Shown: one piece after another, positions 25,214 through 35,100 of the stretch
Position numbering within the stretch: the stretch's first letter is position 1
How the letters are laid out: the number at the start of each line of letters is the position of its first letter
Source: Bacillus proteolyticus
Lineage (GTDB): Bacteria > Bacillota > Bacilli > Bacillales > Bacillaceae_G
Assembly (NCBI RefSeq): GCF_001884065.1
Contig: NZ_MACH01000160.1
Coordinates: 1-57,402, forward strand
Length of the DNA stretch: 57,402 nucleotides
Direction: 5' to 3'
Notes under the pieces: generated by a model
What the model was told of the DNA's origin: nothing
Seen by the model: only the letters and a program-made list of their open reading frames with translations
Database searches by the model: none
Program-made: the position numbers and the translations under genes

Positions 25214-25581
25214 TTATGCTGTTAGTCCAAACAATTGATGGATGAATTTTTTCTGGTTTTGAACAGACTGATCTCGTAAATCAATCTGTTCTTTTATAAT
25301 CATATGCATGGCTTCAACACTACTCAATATAGAGATTGCTGTTTTAAATGACTTTAATCCTAACATAGAACGAACTCGTCTTTTAATAAACCGGTGGTCT
25401 TGTTCCATAATGTTATTAAGATATTTTACCTGCCTTATTTGGATGCCTACGGGTATCTTTTTCTCTTTCTTCAACTTTTCAATTGCCATAGGATAGGATG
25501 GGTTCTTGTCTACTGTGATAACGCGAGATTTACAAATATGAGAAGCAGCCAAGCGCTTTTTTAAGAAAGCCTTGGGTTTCT
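25214..25581 (-). pseudogene. IS6-family transposase, C-terminal fragment
   Basis: The sequence encodes VITVDKNPSYPMAIEKLK (second catalytic Asp), YLNNIMEQDHRFIKRR and SVEAMHMIIKEQ, typical of the second half of IS6-family transposases. Upstream family-like codons run to about 25,581, then unrelated DNA follows. No inverted repeat is visible. The lineage differs from the two IS240-like copies at 5 and 30 kb. Confidence 0.88.
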
Positions 25582-25642
25582 AAGCCTCGTGTAATAACTG
25601 CCCAGATTATCCCATCGCTATCCAAGAGTTAAAAGAAGAAAA

Positions 25643-25722
25643 AGTTCGTGCTTGTGAATTATCTGTAAAAGCTGGTGCTGATTTTGTAAAAACTTCAACT
25701 GGATTCTCAACTGGTGGAGTAA
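25643..25722 (+). pseudogene. deoC (deoxyribose-phosphate aldolase) fragment
   Basis: About 27 codons read [20 protein letters not shown] then FSTGG. This is the active-site segment of DeoC, with the Schiff-base Lys in VKTSTGF. Nothing of the gene remains on either side. Confidence 0.8.
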
Positions 25723-25805
25723 CATATATTTACTGGACTTTCCGGCACAGATGCTCCTTCTATCCTATTATAGAAGCTATTTTGAACGTAAGTAATTTGT
25801 AAGAA

Positions 25806-26110
25806 ATGGGTAAGAAAAAAGAAATTTCCATTGTGTATGATAAAAATATAAAGAGGCGTGAAAGGCGGAACAGATATGACTTATATATGAAAAACAAACT
25901 AGTAACAAGAGTGTTTCAAGGAAAAGAAGTAATTTCTGTGGTTAACAAATATGTGGAAAAAGAGGGATTTACCCAGGACAGAATGACATTTGTAAAAATA
26001 ATAATTATGAAGATGATTACGAATTCAATGTTGGCCTTTTGTCATTGGTGGAGAGGGTAGCCGTGTGGTTAATACGAAATAGCAAGCCACCACCTATACA
26101 ATATGAATAG
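25806..26110 (+). pseudogene. Unknown small protein, one-base frameshift
   Basis: The first 64 codons (KKKEISIVYDKNIKRRERRN … TQDRMTFVK) and the following 37 (NNNYEDDYEFNVGLLSLVER … PPPIQYE, stop at 26,108) form one convincing protein if one A is added to the A5 run at 25,994-25,998. As it stands the frame runs into unrelated residues. I do not recognise the family. It ends 17 bp before the D-peptidase gene start. Confidence 0.6.
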
Positions 26111-26126
26111 AGGAGAGGAATGCCCT

Positions 26127-27293
26127 ATGAAAACACGTAGTCAAATTACATTTGCAAGTCTTGCCCTTTTAATAGCTGGAAGTTCCCTGTTATACACAAC
26201 GCCAACCTTAATTGTAAAAGCAGAACCTACTCAAAGTGTATCTAGTTCGTTACAAACAAGTACTCAACAAGATCGTAATTCTGTCAAGCAAGCAATGCGG
26301 GATACATTGCAAGTTGGATTCCCGGGGATACTTGCTAAAACTTCTGAGGGTGGAAAAACATGGAGTTATGCCGCTGGGGTAGCGGATCTGAGCAGCAAGA
26401 AACCAATGAAAACAGATTTTCGCTTTCGCATTGGTAGCGTGACGAAGACGTTCACTGCAACAGTTGTACTTCAATTAGCCGGAGAGAACCGCTTGAATCT
26501 AGACGACTCTATTGAAAAATGGTTGCCTGGTGTCATTCAAGGAAACGGATATGATGATAAACAGATTACTATCCGGCAATTATTGAACCACACAAGTGGT
26601 ATCGCTGAATACACAAGGTCAAAAGACTTTAATCTTATGGACACTAAAAAATCGTATACGGCTGAAGAACTAGTAAAGATGGGGAATTCTCTTCCACCAG
26701 ACTTTGCTCCAGGAAAGGGCTGGTCTTATTCAAACACAGGATACGTATTACTGGGTATCCTTATTGAAAAAGTAACTGGAAACAGCTATGCGGAAGAGAT
26801 TGAAAATCGGATTATTGAACCGCTTGAATTGTCGAATACATTCCTACCTGGCAATTCAAGCGTGATTCCAGGCACCAAGCATGCCCGTGGATATGTTCAA
26901 CCAGACGGAGCAAGTGAGCTAAAAGACGTTACTTATTACAACCCAAGTATGGGTAGCTCGGCTGGAGATATGATTTCTACTGCGGACGACTTAAACAAAT
27001 TCTTCTCTTACTTACTTGGAGGTAAATTACTGAAAGAACAGCAACTAAAACAAATGCTTACTACAGTTCCTACAGGAGAAGCTGAACTCGGGAGATATGG
27101 TCTTGGAATCTATGAAACTAAGCTTCCAAACGGTGTCTCAATATGGGGACACGGAGGTAGTATTCCAGGGTTTGTTACTTTTGTTGGAGGCACACTGGGA
27201 GGCAAGCATACATTGGCCGTCAATTTGAACTGCCTTAAAGCTGATAGTCCTGATCCTTTTAAAAATATTTTACTTGCTGAATTTAGCAAGTAG
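26127..27293 (+). CDS. adp: Secreted SxxK serine hydrolase resembling alkaline D-peptidase
   Basis: A 388-residue exported enzyme of the class C beta-lactamase / DD-peptidase fold (MEROPS S12). Signal peptide 1-32 (cut near VKA-EP), SVTK (104-107, nucleophile Ser), YSN (201-203) and HGG (342-344) are all present. Length and sequence style match the B. cereus D-stereospecific endopeptidase Adp, which cleaves D-amino-acid peptides. IS231-ended cassettes (MIC231) are known to carry adp, and IS231-like ends are frequent here. ATG 26,127 follows AGAGGAGAGG. The next gene is a second S12-type hydrolase 93 bp downstream. Confidence 0.88.
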   Translation: MKTRSQITFASLALLIAGSSLLYTTPTLIVKAEPTQSVSSSLQTSTQQDRNSVKQAMRDTLQVGFPGILAKTSEGGKTWSYAAGVADLSSKKPMKTDFRFRIGSVTKTFTATVVLQLAGENRLNLDDSIEKWLPGVIQGNGYDDKQITIRQLLNHTSGIAEYTRSKDFNLMDTKKSYTAEELVKMGNSLPPDFAPGKGWSYSNTGYVLLGILIEKVTGNSYAEEIENRIIEPLELSNTFLPGNSSVIPGTKHARGYVQPDGASELKDVTYYNPSMGSSAGDMISTADDLNKFFSYLLGGKLLKEQQLKQMLTTVPTGEAELGRYGLGIYETKLPNGVSIWGHGGSIPGFVTFVGGTLGGKHTLAVNLNCLKADSPDPFKNILLAEFSK

Positions 27294-27386
27294 GCCAAAA
27301 GGAAGAACGGATAAATTGTATCATATTTTCATGGTTAAACAAATAAATGATGAAATCGATCACTTATCTAAGGAGGAAATTCCCTC

Positions 27387-29471
27387 ATGAAAAATAAGCT
27401 AACTGGTGTGTTAGCCGCTTCATTAGCGCTAACTATGATCCTACCAACAGGTGCGAAAGCATTTTCTGACAGTAAGACTACAGTTGTATCTAACGAAGAA
27501 GTAGCTAGCCAAGAACTGAAGAAGATTGCAGCAGAGAAGGCTGAGCTACTCACGAAGTCCCATGGGACGACTAGCGTGCAGTATGCGCTAATTGATAATG
27601 GCAAACTTACTTTGTCGGGGCAGGCTGGAAAGAACGATATGGAAGGGGAACAGCCGCTAACCAAAGATACTCTATACGGTATTGGTTCAGTCAGTAAAAT
27701 GTATGCAACAGCGGCTGTAATGAAATTGGTCGACGAAGGAAAAGTCGATTTGGATGCCCCTGTCGTCAACTATGTTCCTGATTTTAAGATGAAAGATGGG
27801 CGATACAAACGCATTACCCCGCGTATGTTGTTGAATCACTCCTCTGGCTTGCAAGGTTCCACGTTAAGTAATGCATTTTTATTTAACGATAATGATACCT
27901 ATTCCCATGATTTCTTGTTGCAGCAATTGTCCAACCAGAGCCTGAAAGCAGACCCTGGCGCGTTCTCGGTATACTGCAATGATGGCTTTACGCTGGCCGA
28001 AATTTTGGTGGAAAGAGTCAGCGGTATGAGCTTTACCGAATTTCTACATCAACGGTTTACAGAACCCTTAAAGATGAATCATACAAGAACGCCGCAGGAC
28101 AAATGGAGAGATGAAAAGCGGGCTGGACTTTATTTTCCGGCGTACCAAGGGCAGCTTCCAATTGAATCGGTGAATGTGATTGGTACGGGAGGGATCTCTT
28201 CCACGGCAGAAGATATGGTGCGATTCTCACAATTATTTATGGGACAGGGAAAAGGGATCCTCTCTGATAAGGTAGTCAAGGCGATGGAGCAAGAGGAATA
28301 TAAAAAAGGAATGTGGCCGGGGGATGGAGATAATATTTTTAACTATGGTCTTGGCTGGGATAGTGTGAAACTATACCCATTCAGTGAATATGGGATAAAA
28401 GGCTTGGCTAAGGGCGGCGACACGGCACTGCAACATGCTATACTGGTCGTGCTTCCGGAACAGAAAATGGCAGCAGCTGTGTTGTCATCCGGTGGACGAA
28501 GCTCAACAAATCAACTGCTGGCAACTGAATTGCTGCTCGCCTTGCTTAAAGAGAAGGGTACAATTAAGAACATCAAGCCGAATAAATCTTTTGGCAAGCC
28601 GGTCAAGGTCAAGATGCCTCAAGACGTGGCAAAGAAAGCGGGCTTTTATGGCAATAGCGAAACTCATTTCAAAATTGAAATTACGAATAATGGAGAGCTG
28701 TTCTTACCATCTAATCGAGAAGAAAAATATGTATATACTGCGGATGGAAGCTTTATTAATGAGAAGGGTACTTCTAAGCTCAACTTCGTCACCGAGAAGA
28801 ATGGAAGAATTTATTTGAGGGAGAGCACATATAAATCGACACCAGACTTAGGGCAAGGTGCGATGACTCACTATTTAGCCGAGAAACTAGAAGACAATGT
28901 GCTATCGAAGAAAACCGCTGCCGCATGGGCGAAGCGGGAAGGTGTCAAGTTCTATCTCGTGAATGAAAAATTTAGTTCTATTGAATATCTCGTACAACCG
29001 AAACTTATTACCACACAAATTACTCGTAAGGAAGGTCTGGCGGGCTATTGGGAGGGCAGAAAAATTACAGGTCCGAACACCGCGACGCATCAGCTCCAGA
29101 TTCCCGTGATGAATGGCCGTGATACGACGGAAACGCATTTCTATACAGAAGGCGGCAATGAATATATGGAAATGGCCGGGTTGTTATACGTAAGTGGAAC
29201 CAACGTAAAACCACTTGATGCAGGCCAATCATCCAAAGTTACGCTGCAAGCAAATGGGCATGCTAAATGGTTTACGATCCCGCAAGCGGCAGCAGGGAAA
29301 AGGATGACTGTGACATTGCCATCAAAGGGTGCGTTCGCGGTGTATGATGAGAATGGAGTATGCGTCAACTTTACCATCGTGAGCGGCAATAACAAAGTAA
29401 AACTGCCGAAGAACGGAACGGTAGTAATTGCTGGGGCACCGAACTCAGAATTTGCAATTACGTTGAACTAG
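27387..29471 (+). CDS. Large secreted SxxK serine hydrolase with C-terminal extension
   Basis: A 694-residue exported protein. Signal peptide 1-25 (TGAKA-FS), then a beta-lactamase/DD-peptidase domain to about 395 with SVSK (101-104), YCN (196-198, a Cys variant of YxN) and KGG (342-344), followed by a 300-residue beta-rich region of unknown role. Codon use (many GCG, CTG, CCG) and base composition are visibly more GC-rich than the neighbours, pointing to a donor such as Paenibacillus or Brevibacillus. TAAGGAGGAA precedes the ATG. D-amino-acid peptides or wall fragments are plausible substrates. Confidence 0.88.
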   Translation: MKNKLTGVLAASLALTMILPTGAKAFSDSKTTVVSNEEVASQELKKIAAEKAELLTKSHGTTSVQYALIDNGKLTLSGQAGKNDMEGEQPLTKDTLYGIGSVSKMYATAAVMKLVDEGKVDLDAPVVNYVPDFKMKDGRYKRITPRMLLNHSSGLQGSTLSNAFLFNDNDTYSHDFLLQQLSNQSLKADPGAFSVYCNDGFTLAEILVERVSGMSFTEFLHQRFTEPLKMNHTRTPQDKWRDEKRAGLYFPAYQGQLPIESVNVIGTGGISSTAEDMVRFSQLFMGQGKGILSDKVVKAMEQEEYKKGMWPGDGDNIFNYGLGWDSVKLYPFSEYGIKGLAKGGDTALQHAILVVLPEQKMAAAVLSSGGRSSTNQLLATELLLALLKEKGTIKNIKPNKSFGKPVKVKMPQDVAKKAGFYGNSETHFKIEITNNGELFLPSNREEKYVYTADGSFINEKGTSKLNFVTEKNGRIYLRESTYKSTPDLGQGAMTHYLAEKLEDNVLSKKTAAAWAKREGVKFYLVNEKFSSIEYLVQPKLITTQITRKEGLAGYWEGRKITGPNTATHQLQIPVMNGRDTTETHFYTEGGNEYMEMAGLLYVSGTNVKPLDAGQSSKVTLQANGHAKWFTIPQAAAGKRMTVTLPSKGAFAVYDENGVCVNFTIVSGNNKVKLPKNGTVVIAGAPNSEFAITLN

Positions 29472-29492
29472 GTACAATTCAAGATGGACTTC

Positions 29493-29540
29493 AACAAAAC
29501 CAGTACGACATAGGAACGGTGTTTTGCTGGTTTTGTTTGT
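29493..29540 (+). terminator. Terminator after the serine hydrolase genes
   Basis: AACAAAACCAG and CTGGTTTTGTT form an 11-bp stem followed by TGTATTT. It follows the stop codon by about 20 bp. Confidence 0.8.
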
Positions 29541-29672
29541 ATTTACGTATTATCTTTAAGAAGAGAATTTCAAAGAATAATATCCCGCTCAAACTCTGCA
29601 AAAACAGCTATCATACCAATTCTGGGCAATCATTTGCTCCATTAATCTTCTTGATGTAAATACGTTCGCAGC

Positions 29673-29820
29673 CGGTATTTTGATGTACAAGCCCTATATG
29701 ATACAGGAATTATCCGAGGTGTTTCAGCTACTAAGTTTACCCCATATGGCAAACTCACACGTCAACAGGCTGCACTTATGTTAGAACGAACTCTAGAATA
29801 TTTAGGTGTAGAAAAAGAGT
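29673..29820 (+). pseudogene. S-layer homology (SLH) domain fragment
   Basis: The frame reads YFDVQALYDTGIIRGVSATK, then FTPYGKLTRQQAALMLERTL. This is one SLH repeat of the kind that anchors exported proteins to wall polysaccharide. The start of the gene is missing and the frame runs into a palindromic repeat at about 29,825. Confidence 0.75.
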
Positions 29821-29828
29821 CAACTATA

Positions 29829-29971
29829 GGGCCCTACCACATCCCCATCAAGCTAATATTTTGGAGTACCCCCAAAACGAAAAAACAAGCCATTTTCTGT
29901 CAAAAATACACGGAATTTTCATACTGGGGGTTTTATAAAATTCTTAAATTGATGGCTATGTATGGTGACCC
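29829..29971. repeat. Palindromic IS231-ended repeat (complete copy)
   Basis: CATCCCCATCAAGCTAATAT at 29,840 and CTTAAATTGATGGCTATG to 29,960 bound the unit. It has internal arms ACCCCCAAAACGAAAAAACA and TTTTCATACTGGGGG. It separates the SLH fragment from a metallo-beta-lactamase fragment. Confidence 0.75.
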
Positions 29972-29997
29972 CGTTTATTTAGATATAGGTTTCATCA

Positions 29998-30126
29998 ACT
30001 CTCCATGAGTCTAAAGGTGGTGCTGTTTTACATTGGAAAGATGGGAGTGACAAAAAAGGACTCCTTTTAACAGGTGATATTATTCAAGTCGATGCAGATC
30101 GTCAGTGGGTAAGTTTTATTAGATAA
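29998..30126 (+). pseudogene. Metallo-beta-lactamase-fold protein, internal fragment
   Basis: The frame encodes HESKGGAVLHWKDGSDKKGL, then LLTGDIIQVDADRQWVSF. This resembles the SPGGxVL…LLTGD portion of MBL-fold hydrolases, with the Asp metal ligand in TGD. It closes with TAA at 30,124. Both ends of the gene are absent. Confidence 0.65.
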
Positions 30127-30133
30127 AACAAGA

Positions 30134-30190
30134 AAAATTGAATTTATTCAATCTTATTTGTTTAACTATAGATAGGATTATATGAGTGAA
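30134..30190 (+). repeat. 57-bp repeat shared with 42,182-42,237
   Basis: TGAATTTATTCAATCTTATT and the following TAACTATAGATAGGATTATA are almost identical at 42,182-42,237. Here the repeat directly precedes the left end of an IS6-family element. There it precedes a terminator. Confidence 0.8.
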
Positions 30191-30193
30191 AAG

Positions 30194-30780
30194 GGTTCTG
30201 TTGCAAAGTTTCAACAGCATAAACAGGTGTTGATAAATGGTGGAACCATTTAGGCAGTGATTAATAATTTGTGTAATTCATTATACGCTGAAAAACCGAA
30301 GTCTGAGCCAAGACTTCGGTTTCTTTTATATAGAGCATGAATGGTTTCGATTCCTTTTATCGTACGTGAAGCATGCCGAAGGTTTTGAAATCCTGCGGAT
30401 TTGGCAAAACGCCTCTTGACATGCCTATGATCCTGTTCGATGAGATTGTTCAAATGTTTGATTGTACAATGCGTTGTATTTGAATAAAAACCTTGTTTTC
30501 TTAATTTCTTAAATGCGCAAAGTAATGCCGGCGCTTTGTCTGTTATTAGAGCCGTTGGTTCGCCAAATGTTTTCACTAATCTTTTCATAAATCTATAAGC
30601 AGCCTGATAATCACGTTCTTTTAAAATTTCAGAGACATCACGATAACTTAAAGAAAAACGACAGTAGTAGCCGACGGCTACCAAAATAATATCTTTCTTG
30701 AACTGTTTTCATCGCACTTGTGTTTCGCCTTACTCTTTTTGTAGAGTGTAGTCTCATTTAGAAAAATTTGCAACAGAACC
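30194..30780 (-). mobile_element. Internally deleted IS6-family (IS240-like) element
   Basis: GGTTCTGTTGCAAAGTTT at the left and its inverse AAATTTGCAACAGAACC at the right are IS240/IS26-type ends. The element is 587 bp, about 250 bp shorter than a full IS240. No 8-bp duplication flanks it. It carries a defective transposase gene, so it could move only if helped in trans. Confidence 0.85.
30250..30684 (-). pseudogene. IS240-like transposase lacking its central part
   Basis: VAVGYYCRFSLSYRDVSEIL is joined directly to ERDYQAAYRFMKRLVKTFGE and then TDKAPALLCAFKKL, HVKRRFAKSAGFQ. About 80 codons containing the first catalytic Asp are missing in frame. The natural start is also lost (a stop lies before KQFKKDIIL). 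Confidence 0.85.
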
Positions 30781-31157
30781 TCTTAATTTATATGTAATAA
30801 ATCTCATTTTAAAGCTTTATTGCTATAACAAATAAAACTTTCTCAATATTATTTTGTTTAATAACTATATTCATCTGCTTTCCAATCCATTACAATAATT
30901 TCACATTGAAAATACATGAATATTCCCAATGTTTTAAAAGGTTTATATTTTATGGGATTACTCAGGAAAAGGATGTGAAATGCTCAATAAAAAATAGTGT
31001 TTTATGATGAAATAAAAGATTTTAAAGAAAAAAAGTTATTTTATTATCCTCAGGCGGTCTTGAAGTACATGCATTCATAGTTGCTATGGGACAAGAAATA
31101 CAATCTAAAATTTTGTGGATTGGAAGTAAAATAAGTTAATCATTTATGGAGGGGAAT
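30781..31157. other. Leader region of the thiazole-amide cluster
   Basis: It is AT-rich. A short frame ending at 31,136 (EVHAFIVAMGQEIQSK) may be the tail of a lost gene; I do not recognise it. The promoter of the SagB-NRPS operon must lie here, but no box stands out. Confidence 0.35.
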
Positions 31158-32135
31158 ATGAGCGAGCAAATTTATTACTGGTCTCCTATTAAGCATTGGG
31201 AGAAGTTGCATAATGAAGTTTTGATAGGAGAAACGAGATTTACAGGCGTTTTATCTGAGTGGTTTCCTGAGTTTTATTTTTTGACTCAAAAAGGTGTGAC
31301 GATTAACGAGCTAGTAGATCGTTTTTCGTTAGGAAATGAAGAAGAGACACAAAAAATAATAGAACTTATGATCAAAAATCGTGTGTTAGTAAGTAACATA
31401 TTACATCCAAGAGAAGTATTTTCCACACAAGAAAAAATTTTTCCGAATCCATATAGCAATAAGATTCGCTTTTCTAAAGAGGACTTAGATAAGTATATTA
31501 GTGAACAATTAAATCGAACGCACCATGCTGCGCGGTCAGCCGAAATTCAACTTGAAACAACAAATGAGTTACCCACAATAATCAAGGAGCGTAGGTCTTG
31601 TCGCCAATTTGATATGAAAAAACATATTAGTTTTTCAGAATTTTCCCAATTCATATCCACTCTAAAACAGGTTAAAGAAGAAAAAATAAACTATCATTAC
31701 GCAAGTGCAGGCGGGCTCTATCCTATTGATATCTTTGTTTATATAAAACCAAAACGTATAGAAGGTATGAAAGCTGGTTTTTATTATTTTAACCCATCAA
31801 AGAATAGTCTTGTGATTGTAAACAATATTGATCAAGTAATCAAAAGTGATCATGAGTTAATTAACCAGGAGTTATTTACTCAGTCTGCCTTTTCAGTTTA
31901 TTTAGTATATAATGCGAGCGCTTCCATACCGAAATACGGTTCAGATGGATATTTATTTGCTTGTATTGAGTCAGGCATCATCACTGCTACCTTAAATATG
32001 GTAGCTGAGACATTAAATTTAGGAGTTTGTTCCGTTGGTCATATGAAATTTGAAGAGATTCAGCGCTTTTTAAGTTTAGATAACCATCAAGTATTTCTCC
32101 ATGGGCTTGAAGTTGGCTTAAAAGTTAACGAATAG
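31158..32135 (+). CDS. SagB-type flavin-dependent thiazoline oxidase
   Basis: A 325-residue nitroreductase-fold enzyme of the SagB/McbC/ThcOx family, which oxidises thiazolines or oxazolines to aromatic azoles with FMN. Family features are IIKERRSCRQFD (about 145-156), HYASAGGLYPIDIFVYI (about 182-198), and the C-terminal ESGIITATLNMVAETLNLGV with CSVG. The first 120 residues (WFPEFYFLTQKGVTINELVD) form the substrate-side winged helix seen in SagB proteins. ATG 31,158 follows GGAGGGG. It lies 32 bp before an NRPS with a heterocyclisation domain; aromatising that product is the obvious job. Confidence 0.9.
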   Translation: MSEQIYYWSPIKHWEKLHNEVLIGETRFTGVLSEWFPEFYFLTQKGVTINELVDRFSLGNEEETQKIIELMIKNRVLVSNILHPREVFSTQEKIFPNPYSNKIRFSKEDLDKYISEQLNRTHHAARSAEIQLETTNELPTIIKERRSCRQFDMKKHISFSEFSQFISTLKQVKEEKINYHYASAGGLYPIDIFVYIKPKRIEGMKAGFYYFNPSKNSLVIVNNIDQVIKSDHELINQELFTQSAFSVYLVYNASASIPKYGSDGYLFACIESGIITATLNMVAETLNLGVCSVGHMKFEEIQRFLSLDNHQVFLHGLEVGLKVNE

Positions 32136-32167
32136 ATGAAATGAATATTAGGGGGCTAAAGATAAAA

Positions 32168-35100
32168 ATGCACATTAAAGATCGAACTTCAATTCATGAG
32201 AATAAAAGGATAGAAACGTTTTGGAAGGAGCAATTATCTTCCGAGGTTCTCGATTTTTCTTTATTTAATAGTGGTTATCAATTGAATAAAGACAATCCGT
32301 GCGACCATATTCAAGTCATTATGGATTCAGAGCTTAGTCAAATTATACAAAAAGAAAGTAAGTCACAGGATATACTTTTATTTAGCTGGTTACAGACAAC
32401 TTTAAGGGTTTGCTTGGCACATTATACAGATCAAGAAAGGATTACAATTGGGGTTCCTGTAATTGGAAAAAATGATGAACAAAGGAAAAATCATAATAAT
32501 TTGCTTCCTATAGGAAGTGAAATCCAACCGAATCACTCTTTTAAGCAAGTGGTAGATCAAGTTGAACAAACGACTTTATTTGGGTATGACAATCAGAGTT
32601 ATCCACTCTCTGAATTATTAGCGAAACACCATTTAACTCCTTTTCAAATCGTTATTGGGATGGAAGGATTGCATAATAAAAATTCGCTAGAAGAATATGC
32701 AGAGAATAATTTATCCATCTGGATACGGAGAAAATGGAATGAAATACATAATGAATTTGAATTTCAAATCTCTTTCAAGTCTCATTCATTCTCTTCTTTG
32801 CAACAGTTTGCAAATTCTTATCTTTATGTTCTAAAGCAAGTATCAAAAAATCCGAATCTGGCGGTGAAAGATATTTGTATTATTTCAGAAGAAGAGAAAG
32901 AGTTGCTAGAAGAATTGAATCAAGGTCAGACGGGCATAGACTTGTCTCAAACATTTCAAGATTTGTTTGAAGAGCAAGTGTTAAAAACCCCAGATCAAAT
33001 TGCTGTTGTTTGTAATGATCAATCTTTGACATATAGAGAATTGAATAAGAAAGCACATCAATTGGCTTCTATTCTTCAAAGTAAAGGTGTATCGAAAGAA
33101 AGTATTATTGGGGTTATGGTAGATCGGTCATTGGAAATGATCATTGGCATGATGGGAATTTTAAAATCAGGGGCAGCTTATCTACCAATCGACCCTCACT
33201 ATCCAAGTGAACGAATTGAATATATGTTACAAGATAGTCAAGCAAAATGTTTACTGAGCAAGCGAACAGAGGTAGAATTACCGCAATTTGCTGGTGAAGT
33301 GCTATATCTTGATGAAGAACATCACTTCCAAGGTGAAGAATGCAATTTAGTTCGAGAAAGTGATCCTAATGATTTAGCTTATGTTATTTACACATCAGGA
33401 TCAACAGGTAATCCAAAAGGCGTAATGGTGGAACAGAAATCTCTTGTCCATTTTTTAAGTGTTATGAGAGACAAAGTAAAAGATAATCAGTCGTTCTTGT
33501 TTCTTGCTAGTGTTTCTTTTGATATTTCCTTGTTAGAAATATGTCTGCCTTTAACGCAAGGTTCGAAAGTAGTCATTGCTACAGAGGACCAGTTTGCAAC
33601 AAAAGAATTGGCTCATTTGGTCAAAGAACATAAAGTGGATTTATGGGAATCAACGCCATCGCGAATGGAAGTGATTTTGAGTGATCCAGAAGGGGCAAAT
33701 TTTCTAAAAGATTTAAAATCCATTTTGTTAGCAGGAGAAGCGTTTTCCATTGATTTGGTAGAAAAAATTCGATGTATCAGTGAAGCGACAATTTTAAATA
33801 TCTATGGTCCTACAGAAACGACCATTTGTGCAGCAGTAAAAGATTTGAGCTCTGCCAAAGAAGTGACGATTGGAAATCCCAATCCCAATTATCGTTCCTA
33901 TATATTGAATAAGTATGGTCAATTAAAGCCATTTGGGATACCGGGTGAGCTCTGCATTGCTGGCGTTGCGGTAGCCCGAGGGTATCTTGGTAAACCTAAA
34001 CTGACAGATGAAAAATTTGTACCGAATTCTTTTGCGACAGGAGAAATGATGTATCATACGGGTGATCTCGTTCGTTGGTTGCCTAATGGCGAATTTGAAT
34101 ATCTAGGTCGAATGGATCATCAAGTGAAAATTCGAGGGTATCGGATTGAATTAAGAGAAATCGAAACTCAGTTAAGGGAATATCCAGAGATAAACCAAGC
34201 TATCGTTGTTGATCAGGTATATGGAAACAGGAAATTATTAGCCGCTTACTATGTATCGGATAATAAGGTCCCTTTTGGTGAGCTTAGAAAATATTTAAGC
34301 AATAAATTACCTGAGTTTATGATTCCTGAAAAAATGATTCAGGTGGAAGAGGTTCCGTTGAATCCAAATGGGAAAGTAGATCGGAAAAGATTATTGGATA
34401 TAACGCAAACGGAGTATTTATCAATTCCATACGTTGCCCCGCGCAATGAAATTGAACAAAAATTGGTGCATGCATGGGAAAAAGTTATAGAGATTGAGGG
34501 AATCGGTATTCATGATAATTTTTTTGCTTTAAAAGGAGAATCGATTAAAGCACTACAGATAATTAATTTATTAAGAAAAGACTGTTTGAAAATAAGTACA
34601 ACAGATTTTTTCAAACATCCTACGATTGCTCAGCTTAGTTCTTGTGTAGAGGCAGAGCATACAGAGGAAAACTTTGAAAATATACCAACTCGTGTTAAAG
34701 ATTTGTCTAAGCCATTTCCCTTAACAGAGGTTCAAACAGCTTACATGTTAGGACGGAATTCACAGTTTGAATTAAGTGGTATTTCACCTCAAACTTATTT
34801 TGAATATGAAACAAAATTGGATATCAACCGTATTTCCAAAAGTTTTCAAAAGGTAATTCATCGTCATCCAATGTTACGAGCTATGATCTTGCCAGAGGGA
34901 AAACAACAAATCTTACAAAGCGTTCCTGATTACGAGATTGAAATAGAAAGTCTCATTGATTTAGATGATGGGGAACAAAACGCTCACTTGCAAGAAGAAC
35001 GCTCTCGAATGACTAACCATGTATTCCCTTTGGGGCAATGGCCTTTGTTTGAATTAAAAGCCTTTCTTTTAAAAGAAGACACGTATTTGTTATGTTTTCG

